Origin: Alligator mississippiensis
Lineage: Eukaryota > Chordata > Crocodylia > Alligatoridae
Direction: 5' to 3'
DNA: 64,000 bases
Assembly (NCBI RefSeq): GCF_030867095.1
Contig: NC_081824.1
Coordinates: forward strand, 237,486,719-237,550,718
Under the pieces are notes generated by a model that did no database searches, had not been told where the DNA came from, and worked only from the letters and a program-made list of their open reading frames with translations. The position numbers were made by a program, and so were the translations under genes. Positions 49,360 through 61,660 of this stretch are shown here, one piece after another. Position 1 is the stretch's first letter, and every line of letters begins with the position of its first letter.

Positions 49360-49434
49360 CTGGGAATTGAACAACCCAGGTCTCCTGTGTGGTAGACAAG
49401 GATTCTACTACTGAACCACAGGGAAAACCCCAGC
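49360..49434 (-). repeat. tRNA-Gly-like SINE head
   Basis: On the minus strand it reads TGGTTCAGTAGTAGAATCC, close to the tRNA-Gly D-arm and box A (TGGTTCAGTGG). It then has an anticodon-like loop CTACCAC (GCC replaced by ACC) and GTTCAATTCCC, close to box B. The sequences where the acceptor stem should be do not pair, so this is not a functional tRNA gene. The following 250 bp down to about 49100 may be the SINE body. Confidence 0.62.
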
Positions 49435-49690
49435 CTATAGCTCCCACTCCTTCCCTTCCTGCAGACAGCGCTGGGGCCAGGCCTGGGCCAACACAGCCCA
49501 GCCCCAACTGTGCTGACAGACTGACCCTAGGGAACAGATGTTCCCTAAGGCACTCCACTTTGGAGCACTTTCATCTGATCTTTCATTAAATAAGAGTTAA
49601 TTTGTCGCATGACCAGCCACTTTTAAAGTGCTCTGCAGCTGTGCACATTGCCAACTGCGCAACAAATGTTACTTCTGTCAGAGCCCCTAG
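49435..49690. mobile_element. foldback repeat family, copy 3 (rear part)
   Basis: Retains the rear block: 'ggcactccactttggagcactttcatctgatctttcattaaataag' followed by 'cttttaaagtgctctgcagctgtgcac'. The front is replaced by the tRNA-like unit at 49360. Confidence 0.6.
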
Positions 49691-50241
49691 TGACACTCAT
49701 ACATAACAGGACTCTTCTCATATCAGAATAAAGACAAGTCAGTAGACTAGTAATCACATGTGTAACATGCAAGCATTGTGGTATTAATATCATAGTGCCA
49801 CAGCTGTTGCTTTTAACAAACAGACAAAAAAAGTCCATTCCCAAAAAGAGCACAACCAAAGCAAGAAATGCCAAGAAATGGAGCTGGATGAAGTGTGACC
49901 ATGAGAGAAGCCAGATGTGCAGCAGGATCACAAAGATGTAGCAGTACTTTGTTCATATCCCCAAGCTTCTGCTTACAGCCACAAAAGCTAGAATTTATAT
50001 TTCCCCTTTTTAAACATACAGCAGTAGAGCATTTAGTTGACATCTGAAGTCTTTGCCCATCAACACTGTCACAGGTAAATAGAAATGACAAGTGGAATTT
50101 AATACAGGGCAATATACAAACTATTTTCAAACTGCAAATGTTTCAAGATTTTTAGTTTGGGGTTTGGAAGGAAGACTTAAAACTAATTAAAAACCAAGGC
50201 CCATATCTCAAATTAATTAAAAGATTTTCTGGAAAATCTTT

Positions 50242-50263
50242 AAAAAAAAAAAAAAAAAAAAAA
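50242..50263. repeat. A-homopolymer tract
   Basis: Twenty-two A on the plus strand, a T-run on the BCL2L11 strand, just past the possible intronic poly(A) signal. Confidence 0.95.
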
Positions 50264-50268
50264 TCAGC

Positions 50269-50274
50269 TTTATT
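50269..50274 (-). terminator. possible intronic poly(A) signal in BCL2L11
   Basis: AATAAA on the gene strand, 330 nt past the BH3-exon donor and about 135 nt past the stop of the read-through frame. It is followed after 5 nt by a 22-nt T-run on the same strand (plus-strand A-run at 50242-50263), which could act as a U-rich downstream element. No transcript evidence is available here. Confidence 0.35.
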
Positions 50275-50598
50275 CTCAGATTACAGCAAAAGACATAAGC
50301 AGACATTTTGCTAGGTCTGTATAATGTAAATTAGGGGAAAATACTATATACCACTTCATATCAGAGACTAAATCCCACCTGTAAAAAGAGGACCCCCATC
50401 AAAACAGCCTTAAATATTCAAGTAACACCTCGTCACTAAAATCTTAGTATTATACCTCCACACACAAACATATTTATGCAGTTTTATATATTTACACCTC
50501 CTATACCCCCAAAAAGTATTTCCAGAAATTAACTTCTTCCTTTTAAAGCTTGCATATAAAGAAATAGAAACTAAAGTAAAAATATAGAAAAAGATTAC

Positions 50599-50711
50599 CC
50601 GTCTTGGGCAATAGGAAGCATTAAACTCATCTCCAATCCGCCGTAATTCCTGTGCAATCCATATTTCTGGCTGCATATCTTCAGGTATTGATCGATATTG
50701 CCACCTGGAAG
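50599..50711 (-). CDS. BCL2L11: BCL2L11 (BIM) BH3-encoding coding exon
   Basis: Internal coding exon of the pro-apoptotic BH3-only protein BIM, which binds the hydrophobic groove of BCL2-family survival proteins at the mitochondrial outer membrane. The exon has 113 nt: 2 nt completing a split codon plus 37 codons. Its translation contains [18 protein letters not shown], a full BH3 helix with the LxxxGD core, nearly identical to mammalian BIM. The acceptor on the minus strand is a pyrimidine-rich tract ending in TGCAG just above 50711. The donor is GTAATC just below 50599. The split first codon (g|ct, Ala) and phase 0 at the Arg-Arg end match, as I recall it, the human exon. After the BH3 the text reads ASYCPRR, one residue longer than the mammalian equivalent. 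The identification is very secure; the exact codon ends rest on splice-signal reading only. Confidence 0.96.
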
Positions 50712-53700
50712 CTGCATCAGAACAGAAACAAAGAAACTTTGAAAATTTCCCAAAAGTGCTTCTTGCAATTAAAATACAATAAAAAAAAAAAATTATGCAA
50801 GATTTATCTTGTCAAAAGTTGCCGGAGCTACCTAGAACATGCGCTACTGGCAGCTGCATTCTACACCAAGGAAAAGTCATTTACCTGTAATGGTATTTGT
50901 TAGAAGCCAAAATCCAAGGACAGTGCTTTGTAGACCTGTGGAGAGATCCAAAAAGCATCTCCATGGTGCTGTGTTGGGCATATCGGAGGTACATAGTGGT
51001 GCCATTTTTCTTAAATCAAATTAGTTTTGTCATGATCTTTTTGTTAATGATATGGCTGTCAGAAACTAGAAGTCAGACACACATTTAAATATGATCCTTC
51101 CAATAATTGTATTGCTAGGTTTGTTGCTGTGAAAAGCAGCAAGAACTGAGTGTATTGCTTAAGGGCTATAAGTTACCCCAAATGGAATCCCCAAAGGCCT
51201 CCAATGCGAAGCATAAAGGCATGAGTATAGTAGGCACTGATTGGCAGGACAACAGGCTCACTGGGTCATCTCCAGCAAGTATGGAGCACTATCTTATCCT
51301 TTACCAGTGTGGTATAAATCACATCAGTCAGAGTTCGAAGCTCACTCTCACCATGAGCTGAAATCACAACCAGCAGCAAGCTACTAACCCTTAGCTCAAG
51401 TTTACAAAAAGAAAATGCTGCAAAAAAAAGAACTTATCAGCTTTGTTAGGACCACACATTAGTATACTGGGGGCCTCATAAGGAGAGGTTTCAAATGTCA
51501 AACACTGCAAGAGCCTAAAAACAGCTTGCTAAACTTTTAATTAGCTTATTTGGATAACATCATCTCCTGACTAACTGCACATTGGTCTCCTTTTAGTCAG
51601 TTCATGACAGGCTGAAATAGCTGCAAAGTGTACCCAAAAGGCATTTTTAAACAAAAGCGTACCCAAAAGGTGTTTTACCCAAAAATCTGTATTTTATGAA
51701 CTGACAGGTAAAGAAAGCAGGCAATTTTTATATGTGGAGGACTTGCACAAAAACACATATACAGATGAGGAATGAGTATCAACTTGAGCCACAAGTTTTT
51801 ACCATGCAAAATTTCCAGTCTGCCCAATACACAGGCGGAAAGATGCCAGCACTAACTGAGGACACCTGCCTGCATAACCCCCCTGCTCCAGACTATACAG
51901 AAATGGCAAAGAAAACTCAGCCTTCCTGAAAAAGCGATCAAGATGTTCCTCCCTCCCTGCAACTGAAAATATACTTAACATATTTTAGTTTTTATACACT
52001 GTATCTAAAACAAATATTTTTAAGGTAGCCTAACATCTCGCACTCTTCCTGCTTCAAGCAACAGGCACCAGTTAAAGTCAGATTATTCCACTGGCCAAAT
52101 CTGATCTTCCAACAGACATAGGCCACCCCATCATCTGAGAACAAGAGAGAGATCTGTCAGGAGCAGAAGTAGGCCTTGCAATATTTTAAGCAACTATGTT
52201 CAAAATAAGTTGTCACCCTCTCAGTGCTAGGCTGTCCACAATGCCCAAAAGGAAGATGGGCTACAAATTTATAGCATCATTAAAGGGATCATAAGCCACT
52301 ATGAATACACACAAAGAACAGATCTACCACACAAGATGCTGCTTTTTCAGTTTCGTTCCTGAATGGAATATTAGTTACTAGCCATCTTGCAGGACTTTTT
52401 TTTTAATCCAGAGACAACAGCAGTTTAAAAATGCAATAGTAGCTTGTAGATTTTGTGGTCAAAGAATACAGAGGCAGCCAGCAAAAGAAAGTCTCACCTT
52501 TGCCAACTTAGAAATTAAACTGTGGTTTTGAGGGTTTAAAATGTATATCTAGGTAGGTAGCACTCATGGCAGAAGATTCTTCTTAGGTACATACTTTTAA
52601 ATTTCTCCCTTGTAAATACAGATATCGAGGATTCAAATATAAAATAAATTACATCTAAAAAACTAGTGCTACTTTGTGAAAAGAGCATTAACACAACTTT
52701 TATGTTTAAAAAATATATAACCAGCAACCTTATTCATTTTACAAAATAGCATAAAATGACCACCCAATTCTGAAACGCTGTGGTGTAAGAAATGAACAAT
52801 TTATGACACACAAATCGGTGCAAGTCATATTCAGAAAGGGACTCATGCCAATTTCTTTTCCTACTTTAAACAAAGGCTTAGAAATTAAACAAGCATGACA
52901 ACACTTTTTAAATAGAGTATTTCACAAAACTGGCATAAAAACTTAAAAGGAATCACAAGGGAATGCAAATAGCTTCCAATTTCAGAATATTCAATGGATT
53001 AGTAGAGCAGTGAAAAAATTAAGTGTGTGTTTGGCTCCAATCTGGCTGGAAAATTTATTTTTGAGCCAAAAATATCTGAGCCAAGCAAATGCTAGATATT
53101 TTGTTTTCATGCTGTAGTAGCAAAAGAACAGTACCAATCAGCCTTCATAAAAAAGGTTGCATCAGGCAGAATTTTATTTATTTTGTTAGCTATTTAATTT
53201 CATTCAAGTTCCTCATGGTACTTGATAGAAATATTTTTAAACTAGGAAAACATTTTCTGATGATATGGGGGGGTGGGGGAAGAAGCCAACATACATAAGA
53301 ACAACTGATCTAGACAAGCATCTCTCTCAGAAAGAGTTACAACTAAACTAATGCAGTTTCTCAATGCCAAAGAAAAGCAGATTTTCAGCACTATGCTGAG
53401 ACGCATACATCAGACATCCTCATGCTTTAAACAACTTTCAACCAACTACATAACTACCACATTAAACAGAGCCAAAATTAGAAAAGCAACTACTTTAATC
53501 CAACTGTTTTCAACCACTGAAGATAATATACAATGCCGTGTTCCAGCCGATCGCCAAAACTGTCTAAGATCGTTTTACACTGGCTTCAAATGATAAAAGC
53601 TCAGCAATACAAGAATTAATATCATGGTTAAAGTGGTTGAGAGTGAAATCAATCTGAGGTTTTCAAAAAGGACTTTCTGTGGTACTGCCAAATCACAAAA

Positions 53701-55247
53701 TCAAAAGTGTCCAGTCATAATTAGCTGCAAAAACAGTCAAGAGAAACTTTCAAAATTCATTTATAGTTGCTAGCCACCAATAACTTTCACCACCATCTCA
53801 CACACACCAGCAATACTAGTCATATCATGACACACTTCATTTCTCTTTAAAGAATAAACCAAATGAATGCACCATTGCAGAGGATGGAGAATAAAGTAAC
53901 TCAATGCCTCAAGAAGCGGATGTCTCAGCATCCTATTAAAAAAAGTGAAAACCCTCGTGACTATATTGTACGATTAGAATCCCGTATTCAAGAGGTTACC
54001 CATTAACAGTTGTGAAATGTTATGCAACCATACATTTACCTATGTAAAGGCTGGTATCAGAGCACTTATATTCTAGCAGCTTGTCTAGAGGGAAGATTTT
54101 TTCCAGTTTCACTGGGTTTTGGGGTTTTTTTTGGGGGGGGGGGGAGTTGTTTTTTTGTTTTTTAAAGAAAAGCAGTCAAGTACAACTCATACATGCTGAT
54201 GCAACAGTTTTAGGAAAAATAGCTTTTTTACTTAGCTGAAGCTCTTTCAAAGGGCTACAAGATTAACCAAAAGAAGGCACTCGTATGTGTATGGTCTAAA
54301 TATGGTTCAACAGTAGAGTACCAAATTTGCACCAAACATTTTGCTGGTATTGCTTTCCTGTGTATTCCTGTGGTCAGCAGTTGGCCCTTCCCAGAGCGCT
54401 ACTGAATTCTTTTACTGATGCATAATGCTAGCTTAGGACACAGATGGAAATTCTCTTTTCCCAGTATACCTAAGGCCCACTGACAACTCATAGAAAAATT
54501 AACTAAGTTAACATGGTTCAGGCTTATTTGTACATCCCATCTTTTAGTTCCCTTTTTCAGAGATGCTGAAGCACATGCATATAAAGTTCACAGAAACAAG
54601 GCCACGCCTTAAAAATCCTGATGCTTTGTAAGCTTATTCTGCTATTTTCAGGCTCCCCTTCTTGGGAAGTTTTGTTTCATTTTTACTCTATGCGCCCAGG
54701 TAGTTTCACTGCAACAGTTGTAACCTATTTACAAATCAGTACCAAAATGTTCCTTCAGGTTCATTCATCATTTAAACACACATCATAGATGATTAATTAC
54801 TTCTTCCAGTTTTAAATGAATGCTGATGTTTAAACGGAATTTTAACAGGCAGTTGAAGGGAGGGGGGAAAACACGCAGGCTGCTTCCAGAGCCTTTCCTT
54901 TATTTCAGTAATGCAGATCAATAGTCCAGTGATGTCCATCCAGCATGCGGTACTTCAGGCTCTAAGATGTGGTCACTGAACAGGACTTGAAGCCTGCATT
55001 TGTCTACAAGCTGAATGCAAGAGGTGTCACTAAAGCAACTCCCACTACTTCTCCAGGAGCCCCTCCAAGCAGCTGTTTTCTTTGCCCTGTTGCAGTCACT
55101 CACCTGTTTCCCTGCTGGCTACTTGCTACAATGATGGGAAGAATAAGAGCAACTCTGGCTGCCCTGGTACTACCTTGCAAGCTTTAGGAAACCAACTGAG
55201 ATTGAAAAATAAAAGCTCATCTGCCCAAGTTGAGGGATGGTCTAGAG

Positions 55248-55500
55248 CAGTGGCTCTCAACCTTTTTTGTATCAGGACCCATTTGTAAATATCAGTGGCC
55301 AGTCCTGACCCACTGCCCCCAGCCCCCAAGTATGTGGGGCAGGGGAGCCCCTGAAGCTCTGATAGCTTGCAAGGGAAAAGTCACTGTTTCCCATGTTTCT
55401 CTCCTCTAAAGGAAAATCATTTTTTAGAGTTTGTTTGTGACCCTTTCATATATTCTTGTGACCCGCTTCTGGGCTGCAACCCACAGGTTGAGAAACGTTG
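55248..55500. mobile_element. hAT MITE, target duplication GTCTAGAG/GTTTAGAG
   Basis: 253 bp with ends CAGTGGCTCTCAACC and GGTTGAGAAACGTTG. The flanking 8-mers match 7 of 8. It is the same subfamily as 44097. Confidence 0.87.
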
Positions 55501-57383
55501 GTTTAGAGGACTGGCTAACAGAGGGATCCCTCAGAACAAACTACCACCCAAGACAGAGATGAAAAGCTGAGATGCAACAACCAGTAACAGTTCCCTGAGA
55601 TTCCCTGCTCCATCCAAGGTTAGGAGCTGCTGTAAATTATGCTGGATGGTAATTGCCTCCTAAAAGCTGTTATCAGGTTAGCTGTGACACAGTGTTCTAA
55701 CTATACTCCTGCTACCTCAGGTGCTAGTGGCTGCAAAGAGGATGCCATAGGGGAAGGGAGGGAAATATGAACATTAACAGTACAGGAAAAGTGCTCAGAT
55801 ATCCTTTGCTTGATGCATGTGATTCTTTGTGATTGTCACATGCTAGAACCTAACCACAGGTGTAATAAATCTCATAACATGCAACCAGCTTACAGTTTGG
55901 GGAGAATTGTCCATCTGTATTTATCAGAACACAGGCAAAGCTGAAACAAGTGCCTTCCACCTACTTAAGCCTTGGAACACTCAATTTAAATGAATGCTTA
56001 TGATGGATCTGCAGTATGAAAAACATCAGTGCTCCTACCAGTTTAAATCCTTTTGTATTCTTTAGCTAGCTTTGCTTTGTCTGCAAATGCAATTATCAGT
56101 ACAAAACTAGCCAGTGTTAACACAGGCTATCTATATAATAAGCAATTCTGTTGAACCCAGAAAAGAAAGTACCCTTACATTTGAACCAAACATTTTAATT
56201 TCAACATATTTGACAAAGCATCACTGCCACTTGAAATGTAGGTACAATATACAAAACAAAAATAGGAACTGTCCTCATGAAAGCCTTCTTATAACCCTAA
56301 GAAAACCTTCTCCACCCTCTCATCACAATACTTCCACTCAATTTGCTCTCCTGCAATGTCTTGAGAGCCTTTTGTGTGTTAATAAGTTATGCACCTTCAG
56401 TAAAACTCCCATGTCAGTCATGTTTCCATCCATGTAGCCTTGGAAATTTTCTGAAGCAACAGCTGGCTGTTAGAAATCACATACTCCATAAAACTGAAGG
56501 TGTAGCTGTGCAACTTCACATCAGACAATCCCTCCAATCTATCACTTCCAGAAGATCTATGTGCAACAAGGCTCCAACACCACAGAGGACTAAGAAGCAC
56601 CAAACAAGACTGTGCAAAGGTAGTACTTTAAAGAGCTGAAAGCAAGCAGCTTTGTCCTTTTCTTCCCAATATCTGCACATTTAAAGATTAGCCATCATAA
56701 ATACCCTCCAGGGATTAAAACACCTTGTTAATTAATCAGTGCTCAAACCATTATCCTCCAACAACTGCCCTAGATACCATGTCTGGAGAATAGCAATTCA
56801 TGCAGGTGTAAATAAATCTTCTCATAGCAGCCAAACAAATTTATGATAGTGAAACTCTAGAAACTAGTACCAATCCCTAGTAGTGACCCCTAAGGTGAAC
56901 TGTACATTAGCTACCCCTCAAAAAACTGGATGCAGACCATAACTCATTTATGCAGCCTTGAAAAACATGACTGATTTTCTGAATGGTTTTGCTTAACTAG
57001 TAATGTACAGATCTTTTCATGCAATTTTGCCAGTTTAGTTATGAGACAGAGAAAAACACAAATACAAGCATAATAGCAAACCAGTTAAGAGGAAAATCCA
57101 CTTAATATTAGTCAGAGAGACCAATACCATTTCAGGGAAAACAGTATAAAATGGTTCAGTGACCATTAATGTCTGCAATGGAAGATTATCATCATCTCAT
57201 CTCCAGTCTCTATAGAAGTTAACATAAGTAGAAATGTGTCCCAAATAAGGAAGCCACAGCCAAAGACCTGGTGATGGAGTCCAAGCCAAAGAATACCTAC
57301 AGAAATGCCGACATCTCTCAAATTTCCTTAGACAAATCCACAAACACCACCTTTTATCTCTAGAAATGCAGTAAGCCCTATAA

Positions 57384-57661
57384 GTTCTCAACCTATTTTA
57401 AGCTCAAAGTACCCCTCAGAAAATGCCAGCTCTTAGCTTTCACTAGTTTCTTGACTACAGAAAAATAATAGAGCAAGTCTTCTGTTGCTAAGAACTCAGA
57501 AAGACTACAACAGATCAGAAAGTTTTTGACACTATGATTCGTATTTGAAATGTTTGGGTTTATCTTGCGATTCATGTGTAGGTGTTTGCATCTCTAATAT
57601 TGGTACCCTTAAAAAGGATTTAATGGCACCCTAGTGTGCCACTGAACCCTGAGAGTCACTG
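57384..57661. mobile_element. hAT MITE lacking its first bases, duplication CCCTATAA/CCCTAGAA
   Basis: 278 bp. The left end starts at GTTCTCAACC, as if the first five bases (CAGTG) had been lost. The right end is GAGAGTCACTG. The flanking 8-mers match 7 of 8. Confidence 0.6.
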
Positions 57662-58432
57662 CCCTAGAAACACCAATTTTCAGAAGAGTTAATGCACAAA
57701 AGGATTCCTCTGAAAAGGACAGTATATATCACTTTCTCAGAGTGGACTGTCAACCAACCAAAAGGTGCTGATCTAAACATTATGTTTAATAATGCATCTC
57801 TAAACTGCAATGTTTCCCAGGGTAGAGGATCCCTGTTTCAGTCTGTGGCATTCTTAGACTGACTTTTTTAAAGTAACAGGATGATTGTTATGTTTCTGCA
57901 AGTCCACATAATTACATTAAAGCAAGTGTCAAAAAGGACATAAAAACATGACGTTCTTAAAAAGCTCACTTAGAAAAAATGGCTCATTAACAAACCCACT
58001 TCTGCAGCCCACAGGGGTGTATTCCAAGCACAGTTCTGAAGACTAGTATCGACTCTTTGGACTGTCCTCCATGAGGGTTCATAGGGGTTCTCCTTTGAAA
58101 GTACATATGGGAGTAGTTGATGTCTGCAACAGGATGTGGAACTCCAAGAAGCTAAAACTGACTAAAGAGAGCAGAATGGGGCTTTGGAGAAGCTTACATG
58201 GACACAGCTGTTCAGGCACCAAGTGTTCTGATGAACAAGCTTCCTCCATGGTCCTGAAGATGCAGTTAAGAACAGAGCCTACTCCAGGTGAATGAACCGA
58301 TTCACCTATATGAGAAAAAACCTCAATATTTTACGTTAGTTTTTCCTCCTTTAAAAGCTCAATAAAAATCAGCTCTTCAGAAACAAATTGAGCTATTTCT
58401 TCTGCAGCTGGAAAGGAAGAGAAATTTTAACT

Positions 58433-58515
58433 ACTGTATTTTCTCACATACCCCACACATCTTTTCCCACCCAAAACCTGCCCCTCAAAATTGGGGTGCA
58501 CATTTTGAATAGAAA
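58433..58515. repeat. short repeat fragment
   Basis: 'ctgtattttctcacataccccacaca' followed by 'cccctcaaaattggggtgcacatttt' looks like the end of an interspersed element with a small CAAAATTGGGG-type dyad. Family not named. Confidence 0.35.
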
Positions 58516-59165
58516 AGATGTTTTCTTCACTGGGAAAGCAGCACACCTGGAGACACAGTGTATGCCATGCAGCTGCCAAAATAGCTGCCGCTTGCGTGGC
58601 TCAGCCAACTGAAGGGATGAAGTCTTCTGTTAACCCTCTGACAGCTGTAGCTATTGGATGTGCTTGTACCCAAAGCAGCAAGTGAACTGTTGGTAGTATC
58701 TTGATGAGGCTTGTGATATGGAAACAATACATTACTTAAAGGAACTTTTTATATAAAGAACTATTTACAGGAAAGTAGCTAACAGCCTTGCTACTTCCCT
58801 TGCAAGGGTCTGGGGTTTAATCTTGTGTGGAAAAAAAAAAGAAAAGAGTAAGCCCTCCTAGGAACAAAGTCCAGGAAATGTGGCACTGCAGGAGACAGTC
58901 TGCCACACCAGGATGTTTCTGATGCCATACTTCCAGGATGCCCTATGTTTCCAGGCAGTCTTACCCTATGTCACAGTTGGTCATTACTCTGGAAAAAATA
59001 ATTTTTACTATATTCTGCCTACAAAAAGGGTACCCATTTTATTTGGGAACGCGTTGCATGCAAAACAATATGGTATTTGGGAGATGTTCACGTGTTATAA
59101 GGATAGAGCATATTCTTAGGCTGATTTGAGCACCATGCTCCTTTAATAGAAGATTAACTTTTTAT

Positions 59166-59310
59166 TATAGAATCACAGAAAAGTAAGACTAGAAGGGACC
59201 TCCTGAGGTCATCTAGTCCAGCGCCCCACCAGAATCAGGATCAAGCTCATCCAAACCATCCCAAGCAAATCCCTGTCTAAACTATTTGTAAAACTACAGT
59301 CAACTCTTAC
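59166..59310 (-). mobile_element. short CR1 3' terminus
   Basis: The plus strand reads 'atagaatcacagaaaagtaagactagaagggacctcctgaggtcatctagtcca', the reverse complement of a CR1 3' UTR with its terminal ATAGAATCA unit. It covers only about 145 bp, with no coding part. Confidence 0.8.
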
Positions 59311-59887
59311 ACACAACCACAAGGCATAACACCCTAATCTTTATAATGAAATATTTTTTCTAAAAAGCTTTGATATGCATCATAAATATGTCTTTATTTC
59401 ATTTACTTTTAATTGAGACAGAAAATGTAGGCACATCTTAAATGCCTGGGCATTTTATACTGGAAGGAATATAGTATGTTTTAGTTCCTGATAGCAGTTC
59501 TGGAACTCACATGCTCAGTAAAGCATTTGATACTCAAATTTAAATTCTAATTGCTTAATAAAGTAACATTTAATTTCTATGAAATTGGAAAAAAAGCCGG
59601 TCTGTTCTGCCAAGCATTATTTTTTTAATTTTAAAAAAATTTAAAAAAGTCAATATTTGACAAAACCACCTAGTGTGTTTCTGAATTTGAGTTTTATAAA
59701 TATACTATTTTGAAGTTTTCACAACTAACAAAATCCCTAGCATCTTCCCAGCTTTTTCAAGGAGTTATATTTCAGAGCTTACTAATCTGAGAACTTTTTA
59801 TCATATGTTTCAGATTGCTAAATACTTAAAAAAGAACTTTGCCTCTTACAAACCAAAAGAAGCTTCACACATCAAGTCTTCTTCTAA

Positions 59888-60072
59888 TAGATTCATAGAT
59901 TCTAGGGTCGGAAGGGACCTCATTGGGCCATCCAGTCCGACCCCCTGCCCCTGGCAGGCAAGAAAAGGGTCACCAAACCTGGGGTCATGAGATCCCAGCC
60001 AGGTGCCTATCCAGTCTCCTCTTGAAGACCAACAAGGATGGGGTGAGCACCAGCTCCCTTGGAAGCCCAAAT
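59888..60072 (-). mobile_element. CR1 LINE 3' fragment, young-looking
   Basis: Minus-strand CR1 end with ATTCATAGATTC at 59889 and the 'ggtcggaagggacctca' block, very close to the copies at 1841 and 2466. The coded tail includes FKRRLDRHLAG. It is cut off at about 60072 within a 'cccttggaagccc' block. Confidence 0.88.
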
Positions 60073-60859
60073 TTTTTTCTTATTATTAAACACCAAGTTT
60101 CAGGCAACAAAATTAGAAAGGGAGCCTCAACAGCCCTATCATAAGTACATCTTACAGTCTCCATTGTAAGATACAATTTTGAATTCAGTTTAACTTATGA
60201 ACTAGCTACCTGGACTGAAGTTTTGAATGGCATACTTGCCACTGATTGTTTAGAAAATTTCAGTTTATGTGGCTCAGCCATTTCTAAGAACACACGCACA
60301 CACATATTAAAGATATGCATATTGTTTTGACCATGTTAAAATAAAACTTAAAACCATTTCACTGAAAAAATGTCTGTACTACAATGTGTAGAGCTGCTAC
60401 TAAAACTGAGGGGTGGAGTGAGGAAGCAGATTGGCTTGTCTGGGTGTCAGGAACAAGACTTGTGTGAATTCCCCGCTTCTTCCCTCCAAAATAAAACATC
60501 ACCAAGGCTGCTGGAAGTTATAAGTCTCTCCAAGATCTGACTGGCACATGCTCAGCAAAGAAAACATTCAACAGAATTTTTCTGAAAATATTGAGGCTAG
60601 GATATTGTGGTGAATACTTAGAATGGAGCAGATCAGAACTAGGTAAGGGCTGGATGTATACTTCATCATTATATTTCCCTATCTTTCCTTTTAATGTTTT
60701 TAAAGTACTACCACAGATTATATGAAGCAAAGCCTTCTTTATATCAGTCTGATCACTGGCAGTATATCTGAAAGTGTACCATCTTTTGCACAGAAACCAT
60801 GGAAAGCAAAGCAAAGCTTAAAGAGAGAGAATGGTTATTTTCACCTAAACATGTCATTT

Positions 60860-61660
60860 ACAATAGGGGTACACCAACAGATTTTTGGGGCCGATAGCAA
60901 TATCTGATTTTTAAGGAGGCATATTAGCCGATCCTGATCCGGTTTCCAATACAGCTGCATGCAGCTAGTAAGTCTGGTATAATGGTGTAATGGAACGGAG
61001 GAAGGAGGGAAAAGGGTGTGGGGGGCAGATCAAGGCCCCTGCAGTGAGGAAGTGGGGCAGGGCAGGGTATGCGATGGAGCTGCAGCTAGTCTGGGGGGGT
61101 GCAGGGCAACTCTTGCTGTGTGCACCCTGGGAGGGCACGGGGCTGCAGGTGGGACAGGCTGCAGCTGGCACCAGGCAAGCAGGCAGGCAGCAGCATGTGG
61201 AAGGGCTACAGGGTGGCTGCAGCCCTCCCCTGAAAAAAAAAACAAAACAACGCTGTAGCCACCCTAGCCCCCCTGCTGCCGCCAACCACCCCACATAGAT
61301 CCAGGGGCATACGCCCCACCCCCCCACCATGCCCTCCCAGATGAGCAGTGGGAGCAGCAGCGGGAGCCATTGGATAAGCGGACAAGCTGCCAAATGAGCT
61401 GAGTGCTGCAGTGGGAGCCCCCTCCCCTCGTACCCCGGACAAGCAGTGGCTCTGTCCTGCACCCCTCCCTCCCCCCACCTGAGCTGGGCAGCACCTGCTT
61501 CCACCCCAGCCCCACACCCTCCTCACTGCAGAGACCTGGATCTGCCAGTCTCTTTCCACCACCATAGACTTACCAGCTGCACACAGTTCTCCATGCTGCC
61601 GGCTGTACTTCTCACTGCCTACATCAGAGATGTGGGGTGGAAAATTTTCTAGTGCTTTAT
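60860..61660. mobile_element. GC-rich insert, perhaps a hAT-type element
   Basis: The left edge TAGGGGTACACCAACAGAT resembles a hAT terminal sequence (TAGGGGTGCACC type). The interior changes sharply to GC-rich with open frames on both strands of up to 179 codons (61504-60965, minus), low-complexity in composition. No matching right end or target duplication was found. Confidence 0.35.

Larger units (their letters stand above)
35242..50598 (-). other. BCL2L11: BCL2L11 intron between BH3 exon and terminal exon
   Basis: 15.4 kb, GT-AG, phase 0. The donor GTAATC departs from the GTAAGT consensus. The acceptor has a good T-tract. It contains several repeats listed separately: a SINE-like element at 39646, a hAT MITE at 44097, a CR1 tail at 45310, a TIR element at 46184, a long hAT at 47570, a tRNA-like head at 49360 and a foldback-family fragment at 49435. 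The remaining AT-rich sequence shows no exon I can support. Confidence 0.85.

Noticed and set aside
49360..49434. Functional tRNA-Gly gene
   Set aside because: The acceptor stem cannot pair and the box B region has extra bases; a SINE head or tRNA pseudogene fits better.
50839..51361. Plus-strand frames of 61-68 codons
   Set aside because: Several short frames overlap, with no family signature and no splice-bounded exon on the gene strand.
60965..61504. 179-codon open frame on the minus strand
   Set aside because: It lies in a sharply GC-rich insert with competing frames on both strands; residue make-up is Pro/Ala/Leu/Cys-rich without a known domain.
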